Assembly (NCBI RefSeq): GCF_029870955.1
Contig: NZ_PGFQ01000001.1
Coordinates: forward strand, 1,674,001-1,738,000
Source of the DNA: Sulfitobacter faviae
Lineage (GTDB): Bacteria > Pseudomonadota > Alphaproteobacteria > Rhodobacterales > Rhodobacteraceae
Reading direction: 5' to 3'
DNA length: 64,000 bases
Shown: one piece after another, positions 36,260 through 46,643 of the stretch
How the letters are laid out: each line of letters begins with the position of its first letter
How positions within the stretch are numbered: position 1 is the stretch's first letter
Notes under the pieces: generated by a model
What the model was told of the DNA's origin: nothing
Databases searched by the model: none
The model's input: the letters and a program-made list of their open reading frames with translations, nothing else
Made by a program: the position numbers and the translations under genes

Positions 36260-39022
36260 TGGCCCAACCTATCCAGCAGCGCAGGCACATGGACCTGATC
36301 GGATTTGTAGTTGCCGGTCAGCACATGCATGACAAGGTTCACGCCAAAGCGGTAGGCCAGTTCGCGCTGCCGCTCTCCGGCAAAGCCGCGCCCGATGGGC
36401 AAAAGCGGCGCGCCATCGCGGCGCACGGCCCAAGCGGCGGCCCAGTCGTTGCCCCGATCACCACCGGCGTCACCCCGTCATTGAGGTTGCGAAAGGGCAT
36501 CCCCTCGATCCGTTCGGCATCGGGCGGCGCGGCCTCGACCCAGACATCGCGGCTGCTGTAGCGTCCGGGGTAATCTTGCAGCAGATAGAAGGTGCGCGTC
36601 AGCACATGGTCGCCGGGCAGCGGCTCAAGCGGCGGAATGTCGAGCGGCGCGGCCAGTTCCTGCAGCTTGCGCCCATTCGGGCTGGCGGCACCGTAGCTGG
36701 CGATATCCGCGTCCCGCGTATCGAACAGGATCAGCCCGCCCGAGCGGAGGTAGTCGTTCAGCTTGCCATAAGCCTCGGACGAGGGCTGTGGTTGGTCGGG
36801 GGTCACCGGCCAATAGAGGATCGGAAAGAAGGCCAGTTCGTCCTGCTCAAGATCAACGCCGGTGGGCAGGTCAGGCTCCACCGTGGTGCGGAAATAGAGC
36901 GTGTCCGACAGGCCGATCAGCCCGGCGCGGGCGATTTCGTCAACGTCGCTGTTGCCGGTCAGCACATGGGCCAGCGTCACCTCCGAGGCCGAGCGTATGG
37001 CAAAGCTTTCGGGGTCATTCTCTTGCGCGTCGCCCATTTGCGGGGCGATGGCCAGCCCCAAAGCCAGCGCCAAGCTGCCGGTGGAGCGGCGCAGCAGCAG
37101 CCCCGAAAGGGCGAGGGAAGCCAGCACATCGGCCACGAGCAAGAGGATGGCGAGGCTCAGAAGCGCCCCGGCGAGTGGCTGTTCCGGCGGCAGGGCAAGG
37201 CCGCGCAGCGGCACATCGGCGGGCCATGTGGCGGGGGTGAGGGCAGTCTCGGCGGTGAGCACATTGCGCGCAAGCCGCCGGTCTTCGGCGCCGTAGATGC
37301 CGGGCGGCAGGGCGGGGCCTGCGGGGGCCGAGATCAGGTCAGGCCCCGCAACGCCCGGCAGGTTGCCCGCGTCCGACAGGCTGCCGAAACCGTCCATCAC
37401 CCGCATCGGGGTCCAGGTGGTGCCCTCAAGGCTCTCGGCCTCGGGGCGCTGGCACCCGATGACACGGCCAGTCGTTCCATCATCTGCACGAAAAGACCCG
37501 AAAGCGGCAGGGTGGACCATTCCGCCGTGGCGGTGACGTGGAACAGCACGATCTGCCCCTGACCCACGGCTTTGCGCGTGACCAGCGGGGTGCCATCGCT
37601 GAGCGCGGCGATCACGCGGTCAGCCAACGTCGGGTCGGGTTGCGCCACGACTTGGGCCGAAACGGTCACGTCATCGGGCACCGTCAGCCCGAAGAAAGGC
37701 GACCCGTTGCGGAAGGGGGCCAGCGCCTTGGGCTCCCCCCAAGACATCGCGCCGCCGACACTGCGGCCCCCGGCGCGCAGGCGCACGGGCATTAGCGGGT
37801 CTTCGTCGATGCGGCTGACATCGCTCGCCGCCACGCGCGGCCCGGCGAAACGGATGAGCATGCCGCCCGCGTCGATCCACTCTTGCAGCGGCTCGGCCTC
37901 AGCAGGGGCAAGGGTGGCCACATCCGCCAGCACGATCACATCGGGGTTGGCGGGCAGCACCTCGGTCAGGGTGCCGTCAATCAGATCGGCGCTCGGGGCC
38001 AGCGCCTGTTCGATGTAATGCAACGGCGAGAGCAGTTGCAGCCCCTCCTGCGCCCCGCGCCCCCGGATCAGCGCGACTTCGCGGCGGCGCAGCCCGTCAT
38101 CGACCAAGCTGCGCGCCCCGGCGGAGCGTTGGCCCGCAATGTCGAAAGAGGTGAGCCGCGCGCGCATTTCGGCCGGCAGCGAAAGGGAGGTGCGGGCCTC
38201 GGTCGCGCCCGCTTCGAACGTCGCATTGGCGGTGGCGAGCACGCGGGCGTTGCCCGCCGGATCGCGGCCATGGGCTTGCACCACCGCCGCCCGTTCCGGT
38301 CCGGGCGCGGCGCGGCGCAGGGTCAGGTCGATCGCGCCGTCTTGGTAGACTGCGGGCGCGATGCCGATGACATTGCCCGCGGATTGGTGCACCTCGACCG
38401 CGCCTTTGGATTGCAGCGCGGCAAGCAACTCATCGCGGCCCGGATAGTCCAACCCGTCGCTGAACCACAGGGTGTCGAAGGCGGGCAGGGCCGCCATGAT
38501 CTCGGTCGCGCGGGTCAGCTCTGCCGGGGCCGGTTGCCACGGCGCGGGGGTGAACCCGGCCAGACGGCTGCGCCACGCGTCGGCGGATTGGAAGGTCGGC
38601 ACCTGCGGGTCGGTGAGGCTGAGGATACCCACCGTCCGCTCGGCCCGCCCGGCGCGGGTGAGTTGCGCGTCAACGGCGGCCATCTGTCGGTCCCAGCCGC
38701 TGGCCCCGGCCCATGAGCCGTCGAGCAGAATCAGCAAGGGGCCGCTGCCCTCTTCCGCCTCGGCCTGCGGGTTCAGCACCGGCCCGGCAAGGCCGATGAT
38801 GATCGCGGCCACGGCCAGCATCCGCAGCAAAAGCAGCCACCACGGGGTGCGGTCGCTGGTGCTGTCGTCATCCGCCAACCCCAGAAGCAGCGCCACCCCG
38901 GGAAAACGGCGGCGAACCGGCGCGGGCGGCACGGCCCGCAGGATTAGCCAAAGGATCGGTAGCGCCAGCAGGGCCAGCAGCAGCCAAGGCGCGGTGAAAC
39001 CGATGCCGCCAAAGACGCTCAT
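36256..39022 (-). CDS. BatA-N/DUF4159 membrane protein, two frameshifts
   Basis: A 922-residue protein after correction. The N-terminus (FGGIGFTAPWLLLALLALP, two helices) matches the aerotolerance-regulator BatA N-terminal domain, followed by a von Willebrand-like region (LLILLDGSWAGASGWD). A middle membrane segment (LLSLAILLLVADVLASLAL) leads to a C-terminal DUF4159 domain with LTGNSDVDEIARAGL and GGLILFDTRDAD. Frames break at G run 37443-37446 and C run 36452-36455; one base each restores the open frame to a stop overlapping the next gene. It is part of the moxR-DUF58 operon. Confidence 0.85.
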
Positions 39023-39903
39023 GCCGCACTCCCCTGCCGCGCGTCCAGCGCGCCATAGAGCCAGAGCAGCGCCGACTGCGCCGTGGCGTTGGTGTGGTGC
39101 AGCCCATAGCGCCAGCCGGTCCGGGCACAGAGTTGCTGCAAGGCGCCTTTGCGCGCCGCCAGCCGGTCGAGGTAGCGATCACGCAGATCGTTCGCCTTGA
39201 GCGTCTCATGTCGCAGACTGCCGCCGACGCTTTCGAAGATGGTACGGCCCGCAAAGGGGAAAGCCTCCTCCGCCGGGTCGAGCAGGTGATAGAGCACGCC
39301 ACGCACGCCGCGATCGGCGGCCTTGGTCAGGGCGGTCTGCACCGGGTCGAGATCGCCCATGAAGTCCGAGATGAAGACCGCCCGCGCATGGGGGATCATG
39401 CCGCGATGTTCGGGCGGGGCGTAGTCTTGGCCATCGTCTTGGCAGAGCAATTCGGCCAGTCGCAGCACCTGCGGATTGCCGCGCCGTGGGGGCAGGGCGG
39501 TGCCGGTCAGGCCCACACGCTCCCCCCGCGCAGCAGCAGGATTGCCAGCGCAAGGCCCAAAAGGCGGGCGCGGTCGGCCTTGTCAGGCAGCGCCTTGTCC
39601 GAGGCAAAGCGCATCGAGGCCCCTGATCGACCCAGAGCATGACGGACTGCGCGATCTGCCACTCGCGCTCGCGCACGAACTCCTGATCGCCGCGCGCCGA
39701 GCGGCGGTGGTCGACCATGCGGCGGCTGTCGCCGATCTGTGCCGGGCGGTATTGCCAGAAATCATCCCCGTCCCCGCGCGGCGGCGGCCATGGGCACCGG
39801 GCAGAACGGCACCGGCCAAATGCTCGGCCCGCGCCAGCAGGGCGGGCAGCCGGGCCGCTTCGCCCTCGGCGCTGGCTCTGAGGGACAGGGGGCTATGGGT
39901 CAC
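39019..39903 (-). CDS. DUF58 domain protein, three frameshifts
   Basis: The von Willebrand-like partner of MoxR, 295 residues after correction. The N-terminal part has the DUF58 core PGAHGRRRAGTGDDFWQYRP, then MVDHRRSARGDQEFVRE and IAQSVMLWVDQGASMRFAS. The C-terminal part includes AVFISDFMGDLDPV. The frame breaks three times: C runs 39766-39769, 39620-39623 and 39522-39527. One base each restores a continuous product. GTG at 39903 overlaps the moxR stop (GTGA), and the stop overlaps DUF4159. Role: probably an assembly or stress function coupled to the MoxR ATPase. Confidence 0.85.
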
Positions 39904-40907
39904 GCGGCGGCCTTTTTCCCGATCAATTGACCGGCGGTGGCGTCGATCAGGCTTTGCAGGCTTTCGCCCCTCGCGCGGGCGGCAAAGTTCAGCGCCATCC
40001 GGTGGCTCAGCACTGGGCGGGCCATGGCGAGCACATCTTCGGCGGAGGGGGCCAACCGCCCCTCCAGCAGCGCACGGGCGCGCACGGTCAGCATCAGCGC
40101 CTGCGCGGCACGGGGGCCGGGGCCCCAAGCGACGCTGTCGCGCACGGGCTGGGTGGCCTCAGGCTCATCGGGGCGGAAGGCGCGGACAAGATCGAGGATC
40201 AGTTCCACCACGCTGTCGCCCACGGGCATCCGGCGCAGCAGGTTTTGGGCAGAGAGCAGATCTTCGGTGGTGAAGACCGGCCGCACAGTGCCCTCTTCGA
40301 CACCGGTGGTGGCCAGCAGAATGTCCCGCTCTGTCGCGCGGTCGGGGTAGGCCACGTCGATCTGCACGAGGAAACGGTCAAGCTGCGCTTCGGGCAAGGG
40401 GTAGGTGCCTTCTTGCTCGATCGGGTTTTGCGTGGCGAGCACATGGAAGGGCTGGCCAAGCGGGCGGTCTTGCCCCGCGACGGTCACGGTTTTCTCTTGC
40501 ATCGCCTGTAACAGGGCGGATTGCGTGCGCGGGCTGGCGCGGTTGATCTCATCGGCCATCAAGAGCTGACAAAAAATCGGCCCTTCGACAAAGCGAAAGG
40601 CCCGGCTGCCATCAGGCGCGGTGTCGAGCACTTCGGAGCCCAGAATATCGGCGGGCATCAGATCGGGGGTGAATTGCACGCGGTTGCCGTGCAGGCCCAT
40701 GACCGTGCTCAATGTCTCAACCAGCCGGGTCTTGCCTAAGCCCGGCAGCCCGATCAGCAGGCCGTGCCCACCACAGAGCAGCGCCGTCAGCGCAAGGTCG
40801 ACGACCTGCTCTTGCCCGACGAAACGCCCGGTGATCGACTGTTTCGCCGCGGCGAGCTTTTCGGTCAGCGCTTCGATTTGCGCGATCAGATCATCCGCTT
40901 CGGCCAT
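39900..40907 (-). CDS. MoxR-family AAA+ ATPase
   Basis: A 335-residue AAA+ protein. Walker A GLPGLGKTRLVE, Walker B LLMADEINRASPRTQSALL, sensor LATQNPIEQEGTYPLPEAQ, and a C-terminal lid domain ending QLIGKKAAA. ATG at 40907 (MAEADDLIAQIEAL) is preferred to an in-frame extension reaching 41111, which would run through the divergent DUF1285 gene. It heads a four-gene minus-strand operon with DUF58, DUF4159 and the amidotransferase-like membrane protein; such sets are thought to act as chaperone-like complexes. Confidence 0.92.
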   Translation of the reverse strand: MAEADDLIAQIEALTEKLAAAKQSITGRFVGQEQVVDLALTALLCGGHGLLIGLPGLGKTRLVETLSTVMGLHGNRVQFTPDLMPADILGSEVLDTAPDGSRAFRFVEGPIFCQLLMADEINRASPRTQSALLQAMQEKTVTVAGQDRPLGQPFHVLATQNPIEQEGTYPLPEAQLDRFLVQIDVAYPDRATERDILLATTGVEEGTVRPVFTTEDLLSAQNLLRRMPVGDSVVELILDLVRAFRPDEPEATQPVRDSVAWGPGPRAAQALMLTVRARALLEGRLAPSAEDVLAMARPVLSHRMALNFAARARGESLQSLIDATAGQLIGKKAAA

Positions 40908-40977
40908 GACATTTCTTTCCCCGGAGTTATATCTTTCAGGTGTAAGTGTATCGCGACCAAAGGGAATGGCAAAACCA

Positions 40978-41553
40978 ATGAGCGGACAAAATACCGTGAC
41001 ACCCACGGCAGACAGTTTGATCGAAGCCGCCAAGGCCGCAAAAGCGCGCGGAACCCCGCCGCTTGAGAAGTGGAACCCGGAATTTTGCGGCGATCTGGAC
41101 ATGCAGATCAAACGCGATGGGACGTGGTTCTATCAAGGCACACCCATTGGCCGGATCGAAATGGTCAAATTGTTCGCATCGATTCTCTGGCGCGAGGGGG
41201 ATGATTATTTCCTGAAAACCCCGGTGGAAAAGGTCGGCATTACCGTCGAAGATGCCCCATTCGTCGCCGTGGATTTCGAGGCCGAGGGCGCAGGCGAGGC
41301 GCAGCAGTTGCGGTTTTTGACCAATCTGGGCGATGTGGCCGAGGCAGGGCCGGCCCATCCGATCCGCGTGGTCCGCGATGAAGAGACGGGCGAACCTGCG
41401 CCCTATGTGCTGGTGCGCCGCAATCTTGAGGCGCTGATCGACCGCAAGAGCTTTTACCGCTTGGTCGATCTGGGCCAGCACCGCGATGGCTGGTTTGGTG
41501 TCTGGTCGGGTGGGGAATTCTTTGGCATCATCCCTTCGGAAGACCTGCCGTAA
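40978..41553 (+). CDS. DUF1285 domain protein
   Basis: A 191-residue soluble protein with family segments PPLEKWNPEFCGDLDMQI, WFYQGTPIGRIEMVKLF and YFLKTPVEKVGITVEDAPF. ATG 40978 and ATG 40966 are both possible: AAAGGG (40959-40964) is too close to 40966 and somewhat far from 40978. Divergent from moxR with about 70 nt between them. Function unknown. Confidence 0.85.
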   Translation: MSGQNTVTPTADSLIEAAKAAKARGTPPLEKWNPEFCGDLDMQIKRDGTWFYQGTPIGRIEMVKLFASILWREGDDYFLKTPVEKVGITVEDAPFVAVDFEAEGAGEAQQLRFLTNLGDVAEAGPAHPIRVVRDEETGEPAPYVLVRRNLEALIDRKSFYRLVDLGQHRDGWFGVWSGGEFFGIIPSEDLP

Positions 41554-41571
41554 GTTCACCGAAAGACCCGA

Positions 41572-42335
41572 ATGCCGATCACCGCCGCCGCCAACCTATC
41601 GCTGCTTTGGTCCGAACTGCCCTATCTGGACCGGTTCGACGCGGCGGCGGAGGCGGGGTTTGGCGCGGTCGAGGTTTTGTTCCCTATGACATGCCCGCAA
41701 AAGAGACGCAGCGCGCCTTGCTGCGCAATGGATTAGCGCTCGCCCTGATCAACGCGCCGCCGCCGAATTACACGGGCGGTCCGCCCGGTTTCGCCGCCCT
41801 GCCGGGAGGGGAGGCGCGTTTCGCCCATGATATGCGCCGGGTCTGGCGCTATGTGGAGGCGCTGCGACCCAGAATGGTGCATGTCATGGCCGGGGAGGCC
41901 GAGGGGCCAGCGGCGGCAAAGGCTTTCGTGGCGAACCTGCGCCATGCCGCGGCAGAGACGCCGCCGGGGGTCACCTTGATGATCGAACCGCTCTGCCCGC
42001 AGGCCAAACCGGGGTATTTCTTGAACGACTACGCCCAGGCGGCGGAGCTGCTGGCGGCGGTAGATGCGCCAAATGTAGCACTGCAATTCGACAGTTTTCA
42101 CGCGCAGATGATCCATGGCGATGCCGTGGCGGTTTTCGAGGAATATCGCTTCCTTATCCACCATGTGCAGCTAGGCGACGCGCCAGAGCGCGGGGCGCCG
42201 GGCAGCGGTGATGTCGACTTCGACGGGCTCTTTGCCGCGCTGCGGGCAGGCTATGACGGTTTTGTCAGCGGGGAGTATTTTTCGGGCGGCCCGACGGAGC
42301 AGTCCTTGGGGTGGGTGTCCGCCTTAGGGGAATGA
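41572..42335 (+). CDS. hyi: Hydroxypyruvate isomerase-like sugar isomerase, frameshifted
   Basis: TIM-barrel isomerase of 254 residues. It begins [20 protein letters not shown]; later segments include [35 protein letters not shown] (split between strand and metal site), [20 protein letters not shown] and SGEYFSGG, in keeping with Hyi/OtnI enzymes. The frame breaks at the short C run 41682-41684; one added C restores [18 protein letters not shown]. The 3' end overlaps the convergent GST gene by 12 nt. The exact substrate is uncertain. Confidence 0.83.
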
Positions 42336-42940
42336 CACCGGCGTATCTTCGGGCTGCCATTGGGGGTATTTGTCCATCACGCTTTCAAAGCGGGGCGAGG
42401 CGAGGAAGCGGTCGAGCCAGCCGCGCAGCGCGGGCCAGTTCTGCGCGTCGAACCAAGCGCGGTCGATAAAGGCGAACTGCCGAACGAAGGGCAGGATCGC
42501 GTAATCCGCCAGCGTGGGGCGGTCAAAGATCCAGTCCCCCAGTTGCGCGTCGAGGTCATGGAGGAAGGTTGCCGCCTTGGCGCGTTGCTCTTCGGGGTCC
42601 GCCTCGGGGTAGCGGGTGGCGTATTTGGTGCGGTCCAGCGCGTCTTTGAACGGGCCGTCGGCGCGGGCGATCCAGTCGTGGCCTTCGGACGGCATGTCGC
42701 GCCAGCCTTCGGGATCGTTCTGGGCCAGCGCCCATTTCATGATGTCGAGGCTTTCGTCGATGGGGCCGGTTTCGGTGACGAGGCAGGGCACGTGGCGGTG
42801 GGCGAGGCGTCGAGGAAGGCTTGCGGTTTGTCGCGCAGGACGACTTCGCGCAGGTGGACAGGGGTTTGCGCGGCAGCAATGGCGAGGCGGGCGCGCATGG
42901 CATAGGGGCAGCGGCGGAAGGAGTAGAGGATCGGGGTCAT
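42324..42940 (-). CDS. Glutathione S-transferase family protein, frameshifted
   Basis: A thioredoxin-fold GST of 205 residues. The N-terminus MTPILYSFRRCPYAMRARLA has the CPYA active-site motif. The all-alpha domain contains FDRPTLADYAILPFVRQFAF. The frame breaks near 42792, where one extra G (plus strand) restores SPTATVPCLVTETGPIDES. This is the only break in the window not in a run of three or more. Substrate unknown. Confidence 0.83.
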
Positions 42941-43001
42941 GCTGCATGATCTAGCGCATGGGGGACGCGTGTACAAAGGGCCATCGCCCGAGAATGGAGG
43001 C

Positions 43002-43162
43002 GGCCCGGAATCAAGCCGCAGGCGCCGGGCCATCGCCTGCCCGCCCCACCGGGTAGGCGATTTGGTGAGGCTGGGCGTAACCTTGAGGCCCCACATCATG
43101 GCTGAGAGATAAAGTGGCAGGAACTGAGCTTGGATCGCCAACCCGCGGGCAGGCGATGGCCC
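43002..43162 (-). repeat. MITE-like dispersed repeat, copy 1
   Basis: Two perfect 18-bp inverted repeats, GGGCCATCGCCTGCCCGC (43027-43044) and its complement (43145-43162), bound a 136-bp core. A conserved flanking tail GGCCCGGAATCAAGCC (43002-43017) extends it on one side. The whole unit aligns in reverse orientation with 59145-59306; the interior is partly conserved (CCACTTTAT, CAAGGT, CCCAGCCTC in the orientation of copy 2). No ORF is apparent. It ends 7 nt from the stop of the YdeI-like gene. An extra half-repeat GGGCCATCGCC lies at 42978-42988. Confidence 0.85.
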
Positions 43163-43168
43163 TCCACC

Positions 43169-43375
43169 CTACTGAAACGGCGTCGGCGGCAGCCCCTTGC
43201 CGGCAAAGCGCGCCACGTCATCCACCCGCTTTGACCGCGCCGTCGTGGTCCGCGCCGCGTCGATCCACGCCAGCGCATCGGCGCGCAGCGCGTCGCTGTA
43301 GCTGTCCCAACCGGCCTGCGCGCCGGTCTCTTCCAGCGCTTGGGCGAGGTCTGCGGGAAGGGCCGCGTCTTCCAT
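43169..43375 (-). CDS. Short YdeI/OmpD-associated family protein
   Basis: A 68-residue protein, MEDAALPADLAQALEETGAQ and so on to GLPPTPFQ. The segment ALAWIDAARTTTARSKRVDDV matches the C-terminal helix-rich signature of the YdeI/OmpD-associated (bacteriocin-protection) family. It corresponds only to that C-terminal domain; short stand-alone versions exist. Its ATG overlaps the polA stop (TGATG). Function unknown. Confidence 0.7.
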   Translation of the reverse strand: MEDAALPADLAQALEETGAQAGWDSYSDALRADALAWIDAARTTTARSKRVDDVARFAGKGLPPTPFQ

Positions 43376-46172
43376 CAATGCGCCTCCGCCCAATTGGCAC
43401 CCACACCGGCGTCGACGATCAGCTTCACGTCGAGCTTCACCACCGGATCGTTGGCATTCTCCATCACCTCGCGCGCGGCGGCGATCAGCGCATCTTCGGC
43501 ACCCTTTTCGACCTCGAACAGCAGTTCATCGTGCACCTGCAACAGCATGGTCGCAGGCAGATCGGCGATCGCCTCGGGCATCCGCACCATGGCGCGGCGG
43601 ATCACGTCGGCGGCGGTGCCTTGGATCGGCGCGTTGATCGCGGCGCGGGCGGCGAAACCGGCCTGCGGCCCCTTGGCGCCGATGTTGGGCGTGTTGATCT
43701 TGCGGCCAAAGAGCGTCTGCACATAGCCATGCTCTTTCGCAAAGGCTTTGGTGTCGTCCATATAGGTCCGGATGCCGGGGAAACGCTCGAAATAGCGGTC
43801 GATGAAACCCTGCGCCTCGGCCCGCGGAATGCGCAGGTTGCGCGCAAGGCCGAAGCCCGAGATGCCGTAGATCACGCCGAAGTTGATCGCCTTGGCGTTG
43901 CGGCGGATCTCAGGGGTCATCTGATCCATCGGCACGTCGAACATCTCGGACGCCGTCATGGCGTGGATGTCATCGCCACGGTGGAAGGCTTCCTTGAGCG
44001 CGTCGATCTGGGCGATATGCGCCAGAATCCGCAGCTCGATCTGGCTGTAGTCCAACGCCACCAGCACCTTGCCCTCGGGGGCGACGAAAGCCTCGCGGAT
44101 GCGGCGGCCTTCTTCGGAACGGATCGGGATGTTTTGCAGGTTGGGGTCTGTCGACGCGAGCCGTCCCGTCGCCGCCCCGGCGATGGAATAGCAGGTGTGC
44201 ACGCGGCCCGTCTCGGCGTTCACATGGTCTTGCAGCGCGTCGGTATAGGTCGATTTCAGCTTGGACAGCTGCCGCCAGTCCAGCACCCGGCGGGCGAGGT
44301 CATGTTCGGTCGCCAAGTCTTCCAGCACATCCGCGCCGGTAGAGTATTTCCCGGTCTTGCCCTTCTTGCCGCCCGGCAGCCCCATTTTGCCAAAGAGGAT
44401 TTCGCCAAGCTGGGCGGGGGAGCCGACGTTGAAGCTCTCGCCCGCCAACGCGTGAATATCCGCCTCCAGCCCGGCCATTTTCTGGGCGAAGGCGTTGGAC
44501 ATGCGGCTGAGCGTATCGCGGTCGACCTCGATGCCTGACCGCTCCATCTGCGCCAAGACCGGCACCAGCGGGCGCTCCAGCGTTTCGTAGACCTTGGTCA
44601 CCTCGGCGCGGTGCAGCTGTGGCTTGAAAAGCTGCCAGAGGCGCAGGGTGACATCGGCATCCTCAGCGGCATAGGGTACGGCATCGGCCAGCGGCACCTT
44701 GTCGAAGGTCACGGCGGATTTGCCGCTGCCCAAAAGCGGTTTGATCGGCATCGGTGTGTGACCGAGGTAGCGCTCAGACAGCGTATCCATGCCGTGGCCA
44801 TGCAGGCCCGCGTGCATCGCATAGGACATCAGCATGGTGTCGTCGATGGGCGCGACTGCGATGCCCAGTTGGGCGAAAATCTTGCTGTCGTATTTCATGT
44901 TCTGCCCGATCTTGAGGATCGCGGGATCCTCAAGCATCGGGGTCAGCAGTTGCAGCGCCTCTTCGACCGGCATCTGACCGGGGGCCAGCCCCTCTCCGCC
45001 GAAGAGGTCATCGTCGCGGCTGGCTTTGTGGGTCAGCGGGATGTAGCAGGCCTGCCCGGGCTCCACGGCCAGCGAAACGCCGACCAGTTCCGCGGTCATC
45101 TCATTGAGGCCGGTGGTCTCGGTGTCCACCGCGACATAGCCCCGCTCGTAAATTCGGTTGAGCCAGACGCGCAGCGCTTCGGCGTCGCCGACCTGTTCGT
45201 ACTTGCTGTGGTCAAAGGCCACGTCGGCCACCTGCGGCGCATCGGCCACGGCGGGGGCGGGCGCTTCGGGGATGGCCGGGGCCTCGCGGCCCAGCACCTC
45301 GGCCACGCGTTTCGACAGGGTGCGGAACTCCATCTCGGACAAGAACCCCAGCAGGCGGTCCGCATCGGGGTCGCGCACTTCGAGATCGTCGATGGTGAAG
45401 TCGAGCGGCGTGTTCTCATCCAGCAGGACAAGATTGCGGCTCAGGCGGATTTGCTCGGCGTGGTCGATCAGGGTCTGGCGGCGCTTGGGCTGTTTGATCT
45501 CGCCCGCGCGCTCAAGCAGCGCATCCAGATCGCCATATTCATTGATCAAAAGCGCCGCCGTCTTGATCCCGATGCCGGGCGCGCCGGGGACGTTGTCGAC
45601 CGAATCGCCCGCCAGCGCTTGCACGTCGACCACGCGTTCGGGATAGACGCCGAACTTCTCGAACACCCCATCGCGGTCGATGGTCTTGTTCTTCATCGCG
45701 TCGAGCATTTCCACCCCGTCGCCTACAAGCTGCATCAGATCCTTGTCGGAGCTGATGATGGTGCAACGCCCCCGGCGGCGCGGGCCTGTACGGCGAGGGT
45801 GGCGATGATGTCATCGGCCTCATATCCCTCAAGCTCTTTGCAGGCGATGTTGAAGGCTTCGGTCGCGGTGCGGGTCAGCGGGATCTGCGGGCGCAGGTCT
45901 TCGGGCATCGCATCGCGGTTGGCCTTGTACTGATCGTACATGTCGTTGCGGAAAGTATGGCTGCCCTTGTCAAAGATCACGGCAACATGGGTGGGCGCGT
46001 TGGGGCCGGTGTTACCCTCTACATAGCGGTGCAGCATGTTGCAGAAGCCCGCCACGGCGCCAATCGGCAAGCCGTCGGATTTGCGCGTCAGCGGCGGCAG
46101 GGCGTGATAGGCGCGAAAGATGAAGGCAGAGCCGTCGATCAGATGCAGGTGGTGGCCTTTGCCGAATGTCAT
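43375..46172 (-). CDS. polA: DNA polymerase I, frameshifted
   Basis: A 932-residue PolI. The N-terminal 5' nuclease (LHLIDGSAFIFRAYHALPPL; GYEADDIIATLA) is followed by a 3'-5' exonuclease domain that keeps its DTET motif (VAVDTETTGLNEMTA). The polymerase domain has motif A LVALDYSQIELRILAHIAQ, motif B RRNAKAINFGVIYGISGFG and motif C MLLQVHDELLFEV. The frame breaks at the C run 45769-45773 inside the 5' nuclease; one added base restores GGRCTIISSDKDLMQLVGDG. An essential-type gene, so a sequencing error is likely. Confidence 0.95.
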
Positions 46173-46295
46173 AGGAATGCTCCGCTGGGTTGGCGACCCT
46201 TTTGCCACGAAGCATGGCCCACGGCCAGACGCCAATGCGCCGCGCGGGCAGGTTCGTGCCGTCGGTTCAGATGTTCAGATGGGGGCCGGGAAGGC

Positions 46296-46475
46296 TCAGA
46301 CTTTGCCTTCGAAATCCGCATGGACGAATTTGCAGTCGCAATAGCCGCATTCGACCCAGCCGCGATCCTGGGGGATTTGCAGCCAGACGCGCGGGTGGCC
46401 AAGCGCGCCTTCGCTGCCGTCGCAGGCCACGCGCCAAGTGTTCACGATGCGGGTTTCGGGCGCTTGCAGGGTCAT
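46296..46475 (-). CDS. CHCC-type zinc-finger protein
   Basis: A 59-residue protein with one zinc site: Cys in WRVACDG, His in [12 protein letters not shown] and the CxxC of [10 protein letters not shown]. The pattern resembles the zf-CHCC domain of NDUFS6-type proteins. ATG 46475 gives the expected short product; the in-frame extension to 46574 lies in the divergent promoter region of gpmI. Confidence 0.85.
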   Translation of the reverse strand: MTLQAPETRIVNTWRVACDGSEGALGHPRVWLQIPQDRGWVECGYCDCKFVHADFEGKV

Positions 46476-46643
46476 GGAGTTGGTCCTCGGCTCAGGCGAA
46501 AGTTGCCACTCGTTATGACCAAAGCAGCCGCGCGGGGCAAGGGCTCTGCGCGGGAATGGGGGGCTTGTGCACAAAGTGGTTCAAGTGCCAGCCCACAAGG
46601 GGTAAAAGGCGCTGAACAGCCACCAATCCGGAGCAACAGTCTG

